Source: Comamonas odontotermitis (GTDB taxonomy: Bacteria; Pseudomonadota; Gammaproteobacteria; Burkholderiales; Burkholderiaceae_C). Taken from it: DNA of 64,000 bases. This document shows, in pieces, positions 38,146 through 48,258 of this stretch; the stretch's first letter is position 1; every line of letters begins with the position of its first letter. Location of the stretch: assembly GCF_020080045.1 (NCBI RefSeq), contig NZ_CP083451.1, positions 1 to 64,000 of the forward strand, in the 5' to 3' direction. A program made the position numbers and the translations under genes. The notes under the pieces were generated by a model. It was given only the letters and a program-made list of their open reading frames with translations. It searched no databases and had not been told where the DNA came from.

Positions 38146-38452
38146 GGCGCTTTTCGCTGGTTGGAGCGGCGTTTGTGGATGGTGCAGGGCTCACCGCATG
38201 ATTGCGGCCTTGTATTGCAGGCGCCAGCGATTTTTCAGAATGCTGCATCAGTTGCTGGTTGATACGCAGGCCATTTTGGTAATAGTTGGAGTCGATGACA
38301 GGATCCTGCCCGTGTACTGCAATCCAGCCGGTAACCACGCCCGCAGCCACCACGCTGGCCGGACCGGCAATGAGCAGCCAGACGTGTCCGAACCGCCACC
38401 AGGGGGCGCAGGGTACCTGCTCGGACGGGTGCAGCGTGGATTTGGCAGTCAT
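38138..38452 (-). CDS. fixH: FixH family protein (cbb3 oxidase assembly)
   Basis: A 104-residue membrane-anchored protein with one N-terminal membrane segment (WLLIAGPASVVAAGVVTGWIAV) and the FixH-type DPVIDSNYYQNGLRINQQL sequence on the periplasmic side. FixH/CcoH associates with the cbb3 oxidase and is needed for its maturation. The ATG at 38452 with AGGAG upstream is chosen. An in-frame ATG at 38497 overlaps the ccoG stop (ATGA) and is possible. The sequence continues into a Pro/Ala-rich tail. Confidence 0.8.
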   Translation of the reverse strand: MTAKSTLHPSEQVPCAPWWRFGHVWLLIAGPASVVAAGVVTGWIAVHGQDPVIDSNYYQNGLRINQQLMQHSEKSLAPAIQGRNHAVSPAPSTNAAPTSEKRHD

Positions 38453-38493
38453 GGCAAGGCTCCTGTGTGGTCTAGAGGTGAAAAAAACGGCAC

Positions 38494-39948
38494 TCATCGC
38501 GGCACCAGAAACACCGACTTTTCGCTCACGGACTCAAATGCAGCGCCGTCCTCGGCCCGCACCTCGAATTGGAAAGCATGTGATCCCGCAGGCAAGCTGT
38601 CATAAGGAATTTGCAATCGCACCGCAACCCAGCGCGCCTGTGCTGGTGCCACTTGCGTGGTGGATTCAGAAACCACCTCCAGCCCTGTCAATCCACTGGC
38701 GCTGATACGGTAGGTACGGGTTGCCTCGGTTGCATTCATGATCTGCAAGCGGTAAACGTTTTCCAGCTTGCCGCCCGGGGCCAGACGCGCCAGCGCAGCA
38801 CGGTCACGCACCACGTCCACCTTGAGCGGGGTGCGCAGGTACAGGCTGGACATCATGGCTACCGTCAATGCGGCCAGAATGCCCGCATAAATCAGAACGC
38901 GCGGACGCAGTACGCGGCGCAGCATCTGCGCTTTGTTCCAGCCACCGGCCATGGCATTCTGGGTGGCAAAGCGGATCAGCCCACGCGAATAGCCCACCTT
39001 GTCCATGACGTTATTGCAGGCGTCCACGCACAGGCCGCATCCAATGCACTCGTACTGCAGGCCATTTCGGATGTCGATGCCTGTGGGACACACCTGCACG
39101 CACAGCTTGCAATCGATACAGTCTCCCAGGCCCTGGCCACGGTGGTCCACTTTCTTCGAACGCGGGCCGCGCGGCTCGCCGCGCATGCCGTCATAGCTGA
39201 CGATGAGTGTGTCCTTGTCGAACATGGCGCTCTGAAAACGTGCATAGGGACACATGTACTTGCAGACCTGTTCTCGCATATAGCCAGCATTGCCGTAGGT
39301 GGCAAAGCCATAGAACAATACCCAGAAAATCTGCCAGGAACCCTGCAGTGCCGCCAGTTCAACCGCCAATCCCCGGATGGGCACGAAGTACCCGACAAAA
39401 GTAAAGCCGGTCCACGCTGCAACGGCAAGCCACAACAGCTGCTTGAGTGTTTTCTTGCCCAGCTTCTCGAAAGTCCAGCGGCCCTGGTCCAGGCGCAGGC
39501 GCGCACTGCGGTCGCCCTCAACCTTCTTCTCGATCCAGAGGAATAGCTCGGTGTAGACGGTCTGCGGGCAGGTAAATCCACACCACAGGCGCCCTGCTAC
39601 TGCCGTAAACAGGAAAAGCGACAGTGCGCTGATGACCAGCAATGCCGTCAGGTAGATGAAATCCTGCGGGTACAGGACCAGGCCAAACAGATAGAAACGC
39701 CGCGCCCCCAAATCAAACAGCACCATGGGCCGGTCACCCCAGGTCAGCCAGGGCAAGCCGTAGAACACCAGTTGCGTGAGCCACACCATGGCCCAGCGCC
39801 AGCGTGAGAGCGCGCCAGTGATAGAGCGAGGGTAAATCTTCTGCTGCGCGGCATACAGTGCGTCCACCGTTTCTGCGGGTGCAGGAACGATAGGAATGGC
39901 GCCGTATGCATCCGTGCGCGTTTTAGGGGAAGGCGGCGGCGAATTCAT
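38494..39948 (-). CDS. ccoG: Cytochrome c oxidase accessory protein CcoG (RdxA/FixG)
   Basis: A 484-residue membrane protein with several N-terminal membrane segments, a ferredoxin-like region and a C-terminal immunoglobulin-like FixG domain. The two 4Fe-4S motifs are CIDCKLCVQVCPTG and CIGCGLCVDACNNV; an extra cysteine motif WCGFTCPQTVYTE lies earlier. CcoG reduces Cu(II) to Cu(I) for delivery to the cbb3 oxidase. It lies 132 bp after ccoP on the same strand, the usual position. Confidence 0.95.
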   Translation of the reverse strand: MNSPPPSPKTRTDAYGAIPIVPAPAETVDALYAAQQKIYPRSITGALSRWRWAMVWLTQLVFYGLPWLTWGDRPMVLFDLGARRFYLFGLVLYPQDFIYLTALLVISALSLFLFTAVAGRLWCGFTCPQTVYTELFLWIEKKVEGDRSARLRLDQGRWTFEKLGKKTLKQLLWLAVAAWTGFTFVGYFVPIRGLAVELAALQGSWQIFWVLFYGFATYGNAGYMREQVCKYMCPYARFQSAMFDKDTLIVSYDGMRGEPRGPRSKKVDHRGQGLGDCIDCKLCVQVCPTGIDIRNGLQYECIGCGLCVDACNNVMDKVGYSRGLIRFATQNAMAGGWNKAQMLRRVLRPRVLIYAGILAALTVAMMSSLYLRTPLKVDVVRDRAALARLAPGGKLENVYRLQIMNATEATRTYRISASGLTGLEVVSESTTQVAPAQARWVAVRLQIPYDSLPAGSHAFQFEVRAEDGAAFESVSEKSVFLVPR

Positions 39949-40080
39949 ACAAACTGCAGGCTTGGCGGCGGTACCACACCAGAGCCCTCTGACGAGAAAA
40001 GGGCCGCGGATGCCTTGGCCCAGGCTGCCATCGGTATAACCGCGCGATGGCGTTGAACATTACGGAAACGAGTGGGTGCC

Positions 40081-40998
40081 TTACTTGGCGGCGCCTCCCG
40101 GGTTCGACAAGCTCCATACATAAGCCGTCAGCACCTTGATCTGCTGCTCGGTCAACTTGCCTTCTTGTGCAGGCATCTGGTTGGTGCGCCCGTTGTTGAC
40201 GATGGATACGATGGCCTGCTCTCCCCAGCCATGCAGCCATATCTGATCCGTCAGGTTGGGGGCGCCGACAGCCTGGTTGCCTTTTCCATCCACACTATGG
40301 CAAGCAGCACAGGCTGTGAACTTGGATTTGCCAAGGCTGGCCCGCAAGGAATCGTGCGGGCTGTTGGACAAGCTCATCACATAGTGCGCCAGATTGCGCA
40401 CATCGTCGGCCGACCCCACGGCAGCCGCCATCGGAGGCATGCTGCCATTGCGGCCTTTGTGGATGGTCTCCGAAATCTGCTCTGGCGCGCCCCCATAGAG
40501 CCAGTCGCTGTCCGCCAAGTTGGGAAAGCCTTTGCTGCCGCGCGCATCCGAGCCATGGCATTGGGCACAGTTGTTCATGAACAGGCGCTCACCAATACCC
40601 AGGGCCGCCCCGTCCTGGGCCAGTGCCTGCGTGCTCATGCCGTCAAACCGCGCATAAACCGGCGCCAGTTCCTTGCTGGCCTGCTGCACCTCATTCTGGT
40701 AACTCTGGGCCGAACTCCATTTCTTTTCTCCGGCGTAGCTGCCCAGGCCCGGATAGAGCACCAAATATGCAAGTGCGAACACAATAGTGATGACGAACAG
40801 CCCCATCCACCACAGCGGCATGGGATTGTTGGCTTCAGTCAAATCTTCATCCCACACATGCCCGGTTGTGCTGTCCTCGCCTTTGGACACCACCTTCTTT
40901 CGGGCAGTCAGAAAAAGCAGAAGCAGGCACGCAAAAATACTGAGCAGCGTGATGGCCGCTACATACCCTGACCAGAAATTGCTCGTGAAATCGCTCAT
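40081..40998 (-). CDS. ccoP: cbb3-type cytochrome c oxidase subunit III
   Basis: A 305-residue membrane-anchored diheme cytochrome c that passes electrons to CcoO and CcoN. Two N-terminal hydrophobic segments are followed by two CxxCH heme sites, NCAQCHGSD and ACAACHSVDG, each with a later axial Met (GSMPPMA and TNQMPAQEG). Its ATG overlaps the ccoQ stop (ATGA). Length matches family members with the doubled N-terminal segment. Confidence 0.97.
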   Translation of the reverse strand: MSDFTSNFWSGYVAAITLLSIFACLLLLFLTARKKVVSKGEDSTTGHVWDEDLTEANNPMPLWWMGLFVITIVFALAYLVLYPGLGSYAGEKKWSSAQSYQNEVQQASKELAPVYARFDGMSTQALAQDGAALGIGERLFMNNCAQCHGSDARGSKGFPNLADSDWLYGGAPEQISETIHKGRNGSMPPMAAAVGSADDVRNLAHYVMSLSNSPHDSLRASLGKSKFTACAACHSVDGKGNQAVGAPNLTDQIWLHGWGEQAIVSIVNNGRTNQMPAQEGKLTEQQIKVLTAYVWSLSNPGGAAK

Positions 40999-41165
40999 TT
41001 TTGTCCCCGCTCAACTTGTGATGGCCGGGCCTCATCATCGAAAGGCAGCATGGCGTCTTCGTCGAAGCGGAGGCGGTTGCTTCTGCTGTATGCCCAGCGT
41101 GCAATGCCGACAAAGCAGGCAAACGAGGCCAGGGTAAAGAAGATTCGTAAGTCGTTGATGTCCAT
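40995..41165 (-). CDS. ccoQ: cbb3-type oxidase subunit IV (FixQ/CcoQ)
   Basis: A 56-residue single-span protein (MDINDLRIFFTLASFACFVGIARWAYSR at the N-terminus, written here to its span only) with a charged tail. CcoQ stabilises the oxidase complex. GGAG 8 bp upstream supports the ATG at 41165; an ATG at 41177 overlapping the ccoO stop is also in frame. It overlaps ccoP by 4 bp. Confidence 0.9.
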   Translation of the reverse strand: MDINDLRIFFTLASFACFVGIARWAYSRSNRLRFDEDAMLPFDDEARPSQVERGQK

Positions 41166-41176
41166 TGGAAGCTCCA

Positions 41177-41806
41177 TTACTTCAATGCACGGCCCATCAC
41201 CTGCAGATAGGCCACCAGCGCGTCCATCTCGGTCTTGCCTTTGAGCTCATTGGAAGCCACAGTGATCTCGTCGTCGGTGTAAGGAACTCCGACCTTGCGC
41301 AATGCGCGCATGCGAGGCGCCGCATCGGATGGATCAACGGCTGTTGTTTGCAACCAGGGATATGCCGGCATATTGGATTCAGGCACCACATCGCGCGGAT
41401 TGTTCAGATGCACGCGATGCCACTCGTCGCTGTATTTGCCGCCCACACGGTGCAGATCGGGACCCGTACGCTTGGAGCCCCACTGGAACGGATGGTCGTA
41501 GACGAACTCCCCCGCCACCGAGTAGTGGCCGTAGCGCAGCGTTTCAGCCCGGAACGGACGAATCATCTGCGAGTGGCAGTTGTAGCAACCCTCGCGCAGA
41601 TAGATATCGCGGCCGATCAGTTGGGTGGCGGTATAGGGCTTGAGACCGGCGATCGGCTCGGTCGTGGACTTCTGGAAGAACAGCGGAACGATCTCGACCA
41701 GGCCTCCAACGGCAACGACCAGGACGATCAAGACGATCATCAGGAAGTTGTTGGTTTCGATACGCTCGTGGCTGAAGCCCTTGCTTGTGGTTTGCTCATT
41801 GCTCAT
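41177..41806 (-). CDS. ccoO: cbb3-type cytochrome c oxidase subunit II
   Basis: A 209-residue monoheme cytochrome c with one N-terminal membrane anchor. The heme site is [10 protein letters not shown] and the region continues [18 protein letters not shown], typical of CcoO. The axial Met lies in the NMPAYPWL segment. It is 15 bp after ccoN in the ccoNOQP operon. Confidence 0.97.
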   Translation of the reverse strand: MSNEQTTSKGFSHERIETNNFLMIVLIVLVVAVGGLVEIVPLFFQKSTTEPIAGLKPYTATQLIGRDIYLREGCYNCHSQMIRPFRAETLRYGHYSVAGEFVYDHPFQWGSKRTGPDLHRVGGKYSDEWHRVHLNNPRDVVPESNMPAYPWLQTTAVDPSDAAPRMRALRKVGVPYTDDEITVASNELKGKTEMDALVAYLQVMGRALK

Positions 41807-41821
41807 GGTGTCGTACCTTGA

Positions 41822-43267
41822 TCAGGCGTGCGCCGGTTGCGGTGCAGGAATGGCGACCCGGATGGAACGCCCGGAGATCACCGTCATCCATACATTCCAG
41901 AGCATCAGCAGCATTCCGCTCAGGTACAGGAGGCCTCCCAGCGCACGGATGACATAGAAGGGGTAGGTGGCCTTGACGCTTTCAACGAAGGTATAGGCCA
42001 ACGTGCCATCGGCATTGACTTCGCGCCACATGATGCCCTGCATCACGCCTGCGATCCACATGGCGGCGATGTAGAGCACGATGCCTACGGTGCTCAGCCA
42101 GAAATGCAGTTCAATGGCACGGATGGAGTACATCTTCTCGCGACCGAACAGACGCGGAATCAAGGCATACAGCGAGCCCATGGTGATCAGACCCACCCAG
42201 CCCAGCGCGCCAGCATGCACATGGCCCACCGTCCAGTCGGTGTAGTGGCTGAGGGCGTTGACCGTCTTGATGGACATCAGCGGCCCTTCAAAGGTTGCCA
42301 TGCCATAGAAGGACAGCGAAACAATCAGGAAGCGCAGGATCGGGTCGTCGCGCAGCTTGTGCCAGGCCCCCGACAGGGTCATGATGCCGTTGATCATGCC
42401 GCCCCAACTGGGCGCCAGCAAAATCAGGGAGAACACCATGCCAACCGATTGCGCCCAGTCAGGCAGAGCGGTGTAGTGCAGGTGGTGCGGACCGGCCCAC
42501 ATGTAGGTAAAGATCAGCGCCCAGAAGTGCACGATGGACAAGCGGTAGCTGTACACCGGACGGCCTGCCTGCTTGGGAATGAAGTAGTACATCATTCCCA
42601 GAAATGCTGCGGTGAGGTAGAAGCCCACGGCATTGTGGCCGTACCACCATTGCACCATGGCGTCCTGTACACCCGCATAAGCCGAGTAGCTCTTCATCCA
42701 ACCGGAAGGAATGGCTGCACTGTTCACGATATGCAGCAATGCAACGGCAATGATGAAGGCCCCGAAGAACCAGTTGGCCACATAGATGTGGCGCACCTTG
42801 CGGATGCCCACCGTTCCGAAGAACACGATGGCGTACGCCACCCAGACGAGGGTGATGAGCACATCAATGGGCCACTCCAGTTCGGCATACTCCTTGCCCT
42901 GCGTGTATCCCAGTGGCAGGCTGATGGCAGCAGCCAGTATGACGGCTTGCCAGCCCCAGAAGGTGAAGCTGGCCAGCCTGGGGCAGAACAGCCGGGTATG
43001 CCCGGTACGCTGCACGATGTAGTAGCTGGTGGCAAACAGCGCGCAGCCGCCAAAGGCGAAGATCACGGCGTTGGTGTGCAAAGGACGCAGGCGCCCATAA
43101 CTCAGCCATGGAATACCGGCACCGATCTCTGGCCAGGCCAGTTGTGCGGCAATGAACAGCCCTACAGCCATGCCGACAACACCCCAGACCACCGCCATGA
43201 AGGCGAATTGGCGCACTACGGTGTCGTCGTAATGGGTGGTGCTGGCTTGTGAAGAAGTCGCAACCAT
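41822..43267 (-). CDS. ccoN: cbb3-type cytochrome c oxidase subunit I
   Basis: The catalytic heme-copper subunit, 481 residues, with about 12 membrane spans. Conserved histidines for low-spin heme, heme b3 and CuB are seen in [23 protein letters not shown], the [15 protein letters not shown] pair and [12 protein letters not shown]. The start at 43267 follows GAGGGA; the open frame upstream to 43498 is not expected to be coding. An FNR/ANR box lies 136 bp upstream, so induction at low oxygen is likely. Confidence 0.97.
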   Translation of the reverse strand: MVATSSQASTTHYDDTVVRQFAFMAVVWGVVGMAVGLFIAAQLAWPEIGAGIPWLSYGRLRPLHTNAVIFAFGGCALFATSYYIVQRTGHTRLFCPRLASFTFWGWQAVILAAAISLPLGYTQGKEYAELEWPIDVLITLVWVAYAIVFFGTVGIRKVRHIYVANWFFGAFIIAVALLHIVNSAAIPSGWMKSYSAYAGVQDAMVQWWYGHNAVGFYLTAAFLGMMYYFIPKQAGRPVYSYRLSIVHFWALIFTYMWAGPHHLHYTALPDWAQSVGMVFSLILLAPSWGGMINGIMTLSGAWHKLRDDPILRFLIVSLSFYGMATFEGPLMSIKTVNALSHYTDWTVGHVHAGALGWVGLITMGSLYALIPRLFGREKMYSIRAIELHFWLSTVGIVLYIAAMWIAGVMQGIMWREVNADGTLAYTFVESVKATYPFYVIRALGGLLYLSGMLLMLWNVWMTVISGRSIRVAIPAPQPAHA

Positions 43268-43402
43268 TTTGTCCCTCGTTGACAGGTCGGAAGCTCGGCT
43301 TGCCATGGCATCCATGGCCAAGAGGTCTGCCTGTTCGGCACAACAACGGATGAAATCCGGCTTTCCTGACCGATAGTGTTCGCCTTCGTTGCCCCAAGCC
43401 CT

Positions 43403-43416
43403 TTGACTTGCCTCAA
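43403..43416. promoter_or_regulatory. FNR/ANR box upstream of ccoNOQP
   Basis: TTGAC-TTGC-CTCAA matches the FNR consensus TTGAT-N4-ATCAA with one mismatch in each half. CACTAT at 43373-43378 is a possible -10 at about class II spacing, giving a leader of roughly 100 bases to ccoN. The box overlaps the stop codon of ccoS (43413-43415). Confidence 0.75.
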
Positions 43417-43550
43417 GAGTCATGCAGGATGCGTTCAGCTTCCGGCTCCACGCTCTCGAACTGACCACTGTGTACGGCCCACCACAACGCGGCCACAACC
43501 AGCAACACCAGCAGCACTGACAGGGGGATGATCAGAAAGAGGATGTCCAT
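43413..43550 (-). CDS. ccoS: cbb3 oxidase assembly protein CcoS
   Basis: A 45-residue protein that starts [14 protein letters not shown], has one membrane span and continues [19 protein letters not shown], the hallmark CcoS region (W-W-x-x-x-S-G-Q-F-D/E). CcoS is needed for heme and copper insertion into CcoN. It lies 18 bp after ccoI on the minus strand, the usual ccoI-ccoS order, and ends inside the FNR box of the ccoN promoter. Confidence 0.9.
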   Translation of the reverse strand: MDILFLIIPLSVLLVLLVVAALWWAVHSGQFESVEPEAERILHDS

Positions 43551-43568
43551 TCAGTGTCTCCAGGCCGC

Positions 43569-45992
43569 TCAGGTGCGGCCCATTGCCTGCGTTTTGGGGG
43601 TTGCCGCCGTGCCTGAGACGGCGCCTGCCCGTGCCACGCCGGTCGCTGGCCAGCGGAGCAGCCGGGCCGCATTCAATACCACGGCCAGCGAGCTGAGCGC
43701 CATGCCCAGCCCTGCCAGCCATGCAGGCATGTGCCCCAGCATGGCCAGCGGCACACAAAGCACGTTGTAGGCAGCTGCCCATAGCAGGTTCTGGCGGATC
43801 ACGCGCAGCGTGGCGCGCGCGTGCAGCATGCAGCATGCCACCACACGCAAGTCGCCACCAGGAATCACGATGTCGGATTGCGCCTGCGCCAATGGCAGCG
43901 CGTCTCCCATGGCGAACGACACCTGCGCGGCAGCCAGCACCGGCCCGTCGTTCAAACCGTCCCCCACCATGGCGATGCGGTGCCCCTTCGATTGCCGGGC
44001 CTGTAGCCAGTCCAGCTTTCCTGCAGGCGAGCATTGGCCGTGGGCCACTTCGAAGTCCAACTGGTGCGCCAGTACCTGCACCGCCTCTTCACGATCGCCC
44101 GACAGCAGGCAGATATGCAGCCCGGCCTGGCGCAGCGCCTGCAATGCCTGGAAAGCTTCTGGCCTCGGTGATTCGGTCAGGCTGAAGGCGGCCAAAGGCT
44201 GCCAAGGCCCCTGGTGGCAGCCGCGCCAGGCCAGAACCAGCCGAGCGCCGGGTGCCTCGTCTTGCGGCAATTCGGTGAATGCAGCCGATCCCAGACGCAG
44301 CTCGAACGATTGCCCTGTCGGTGGCATCGCAGCATGGATGGGGAAATTACCCAGCTGGACGACACGTGCCTGCAGGCCGTGGCCCGCAACTTCATGCACC
44401 TCGTCCATTCGCCAGCCAGACGCTTCACCCGTGTCTGGCTGCACCAGCGCGCGCGCGGCGGGATGATGCGATTGACGGGCCAGCAAGGCAGCCAGCCGAG
44501 ATACTTCCTTGCCCGGCAACGGGCCCAGGATGGTGACCTGCTGCAAGCTCAACCGGCCATCGGTGAGCGTGCCGGTCTTGTCGAACACCACGGTATCGAC
44601 ATGGTTCAATTGCTCCAGCGCCTGCAGGCGCCGCACAAGCGCGCCATGGCGCGCTGCCGCACCAGCCGCGCACAGCAAGGAGGCAGGTGCAGCCAGCGAC
44701 AGCGCACACGGGCAGGTGACGATGAGTACCGCCACGGCCACCATCAGCGCCTGCGCAGGGCCCTGTGGCCACCACAACACGGCCGCCAGCACGGCACACA
44801 GCAGTACACCCCACAAAAAAGGCCGCGCCACCCGGTCGGCCAATTGCACCATCGCCGGCTTCTGCGTGGCCGCCTGGCGCATCAGGGCCACCATGCCTGC
44901 GTAAACGGTCTGCTCGCCGAGCCGCACCACTTCGATATCCAGTGGCGCAACCAGGTTGGCGCTGCCGCTCACCACGCTGTCGCCGATTGTCTTGGGCCGA
45001 GGCGTGGCCTCGCCCGTGAGCAGCGATTCGTCCGCCTGCGAGTAGCCCCTGCGCACCACTCCATCGGCTGCAAAGATATCACCGGGCAGCACATGAATCG
45101 TGTCTCCCACGCGCAGATCGCTCAGCGCCACGGGCTGCAGCCCGCCGTTTTGCTCGACACGCTGGACCGATTGCGGCAGGCGATTCAATGCCGCGTCCAA
45201 CAAACCCGCGTTGCGGTGGCGCAGACGCTGCTCCAGCAGGCGGCCGGAGAGCAGAAAGAACACGAACATCGTGAACGAGTCGAAGTACACCTCGCTCCCG
45301 AAAGGGCCACCCGGGTCCAGCGTGCCCAGCGTGCTGACGCCGAAGGCGATGCCCATGCCCAGGGCCACTGGCAGGTCCATGCCGACCTGACGCCTGCGCA
45401 AATCACGCCAGGCTCCCTTGAAAAAGGGCTGACAGGTGAACAACAGCACTGGCAGCGAAATCACCGATGAGGCCCAGCGCAGCAGCGATTCCATGTCTGC
45501 GCTCAGGTCCCCGGGTTGCGCCACGTACACCGGCCACGCGTACATCATGACCTGCATCATGCAAAACGCCGCCACCAGCCAGCGCCACAGCAACTGGCGG
45601 GATTCTTGCCTGCGCAGCTCACGCACCGAGGCATCCATGGCGGGCTGCACCCGGTAGCCCGCCGCCTCGATGGCGGCTATCCAGCGCGAGGGGCGTGTCT
45701 GCCCCGCCAACCACACTACCCGCGCGCGCTCGGCAGACGTGCTGACTTCCACCTGCTCCACGCCTGACACGGTGCGCAGTGCGTCCTCGATGGTCAATGC
45801 ACAGGCAGCGCAATACATACCGCCGATCACGATGTGTGATTCCCACCGACCGGCAATGTCGTCCAGACAGCGACCAAAGCGCGGCCATTCCCGGGCATCG
45901 TCCAGCAGCAGCGTTCCCAAAACGGGACCGCTCCCCGCTTCGTGAGAGGCGGGATGGGAATCGTCTACGGGCCGTGCATGACTGTCCTGCAT
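43569..45992 (-). CDS. ccoI: Copper-translocating P-type ATPase CcoI (FixI)
   Basis: An 807-residue P1B ATPase that exports copper across the inner membrane for cbb3 oxidase assembly. In order it has an HMA metal-binding domain (GGMYCAACALTIEDAL, about 57-72), membrane helices, the transmembrane ion site TCPCALSLAAPASLL, the phosphorylation site VVFDKTGTLTDG, and GDGLNDGPVLAAAQ. The start is uncertain: a perfect FNR box and -10 predict transcription starting at about 45992, which is the ATG itself, with no ribosome-binding site. The mRNA may be leaderless, or the true start may be a TTG at 45920 preceded by GGGGAG. Confidence 0.93.
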   Translation of the reverse strand: MQDSHARPVDDSHPASHEAGSGPVLGTLLLDDAREWPRFGRCLDDIAGRWESHIVIGGMYCAACALTIEDALRTVSGVEQVEVSTSAERARVVWLAGQTRPSRWIAAIEAAGYRVQPAMDASVRELRRQESRQLLWRWLVAAFCMMQVMMYAWPVYVAQPGDLSADMESLLRWASSVISLPVLLFTCQPFFKGAWRDLRRRQVGMDLPVALGMGIAFGVSTLGTLDPGGPFGSEVYFDSFTMFVFFLLSGRLLEQRLRHRNAGLLDAALNRLPQSVQRVEQNGGLQPVALSDLRVGDTIHVLPGDIFAADGVVRRGYSQADESLLTGEATPRPKTIGDSVVSGSANLVAPLDIEVVRLGEQTVYAGMVALMRQAATQKPAMVQLADRVARPFLWGVLLCAVLAAVLWWPQGPAQALMVAVAVLIVTCPCALSLAAPASLLCAAGAAARHGALVRRLQALEQLNHVDTVVFDKTGTLTDGRLSLQQVTILGPLPGKEVSRLAALLARQSHHPAARALVQPDTGEASGWRMDEVHEVAGHGLQARVVQLGNFPIHAAMPPTGQSFELRLGSAAFTELPQDEAPGARLVLAWRGCHQGPWQPLAAFSLTESPRPEAFQALQALRQAGLHICLLSGDREEAVQVLAHQLDFEVAHGQCSPAGKLDWLQARQSKGHRIAMVGDGLNDGPVLAAAQVSFAMGDALPLAQAQSDIVIPGGDLRVVACCMLHARATLRVIRQNLLWAAAYNVLCVPLAMLGHMPAWLAGLGMALSSLAVVLNAARLLRWPATGVARAGAVSGTAATPKTQAMGRT

Positions 45993-45998
45993 GGCAAG

Positions 45999-46040
45999 AG
46001 CTTAGTCAGCTCGCCATACCTGCATCTTGATGCGCATCAA
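45999..46040 (-). promoter_or_regulatory. FNR/ANR-dependent promoter of ccoI
   Basis: TTGATGCGCATCAA (46027-46040) is a perfect palindromic FNR/ANR box. On the minus strand TAAGCT (complement of 45999-46004), preceded by TGAC, is centred 32 bp from the box centre, as expected for a class II FNR promoter with the box at -41.5. Confidence 0.85.
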
Positions 46041-46163
46041 GCGTTGCCGACTGCGCCCGGACATCCCATGCCTTGCGGCAGATGCAACCGATCTGCTTCT
46101 TGCAGACTGGTGGATGGCGTTACCCTCGTCCGCTGCTTTGCATCTCACAAAGCCGGATGCAAA

Positions 46164-46192
46164 AAAGCCAACATGCGTTGCATGTTGGCTTT
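46164..46192 (-). terminator. Intrinsic terminator downstream of gapA
   Basis: AAAGCCAACATGC pairs with GCATGTTGGCTTT (46180-46192) across a 4-5-base loop. On the minus strand the stem is followed by TTTTTT (complement of A at 46161-46166), so it fits gapA, whose stop is 100 bp away. Confidence 0.85.
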
Positions 46193-46292
46193 CTGATTGC
46201 TATCGCTGTCGCCATAGCTGTTACCGTTGCCTTTGCTGCCAGCACCTGTCGCATCAGCGTAGGTGCTGGAGCAGGCAGTTAGCTGCCAGGGA

Positions 46293-47613
<1,321 letters not shown>

Positions 47614-48162
47614 TCAGGCTGCCACTGCCTCGGCCGCCTGTATGCGTCGGCGGCGCCACCGCATGCCCAGGCCGCCCAGAATGGCCAGCAGCAGGCCTGC
47701 ACCCATCATCAACGGGGCTTCCGCGCTGCTGCGGTCGGCGTCTTCCTGCATGTACTTGGCCATCTGCGCATAAGGCAGGATTTCCTTGCCATCGCCCTTG
47801 ACGGCGTATGCGTCGTTGTTCGAGCTGGTGGCGTCGTACGAGACCTGAATGGTGTCGGCGTTCGCCATATCCTGCACCTTGGATTCCGGCACCAGGGTTG
47901 GCAGGCGCACGGTCAGCTTGTCTCCGGACTGGGGCTGCACATCCACTTCATAGTAGTAGGAGTGGCTCTCGCCGCCGCGGCGACGCTTTTTCGTGACCGT
48001 CACCTTGCGGGCGCCTGCCACCTCGCCTTGCACCACGGCCAGGGCCGATTCCTGCGGGATGCCTCCGCCGGTAGCGCTCTGGTAGAGCAGATAACCGCCA
48101 AAGCCCAGCAAGGCAAGACCGCCAAGCAGCAGATAGCGCGCATATCCCAGGATGAAATTCAT
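47614..48162 (-). CDS. Membrane protein with DUF3592-like periplasmic domain
   Basis: A 182-residue protein with a hydrophobic segment near the N-terminus (about 7-25) and another near the C-terminus (about 150-170), followed by RWRRRRIQAAEA. The central part (YYYEVDVQPQSGDKLTVRLPTLVPESKVQDMANADTIQVSYD) is outside the membrane and resembles DUF3592 proteins, whose role is unknown. GGAGAAAG precedes the ATG at 48162. It lies between tkt and gapA on the same strand but has its own terminator. Confidence 0.7.
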   Translation of the reverse strand: MNFILGYARYLLLGGLALLGFGGYLLYQSATGGGIPQESALAVVQGEVAGARKVTVTKKRRRGGESHSYYYEVDVQPQSGDKLTVRLPTLVPESKVQDMANADTIQVSYDATSSNNDAYAVKGDGKEILPYAQMAKYMQEDADRSSAEAPLMMGAGLLLAILGGLGMRWRRRRIQAAEAVAA

Positions 48163-48258
48163 AGACTTTCTTTCTCCCCCCTTTTTCGAGGGTTCACTGT
48201 TATAGGTATGGCAACTATAGCCATAACCTATAACAACCAAAAGTCTATCTATCAGTGA

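Noticed and set aside
45942..46292. Short open frames around the ccoI promoter
   Set aside because: They overlap the FNR box and terminator and show no ribosome-binding site or family.
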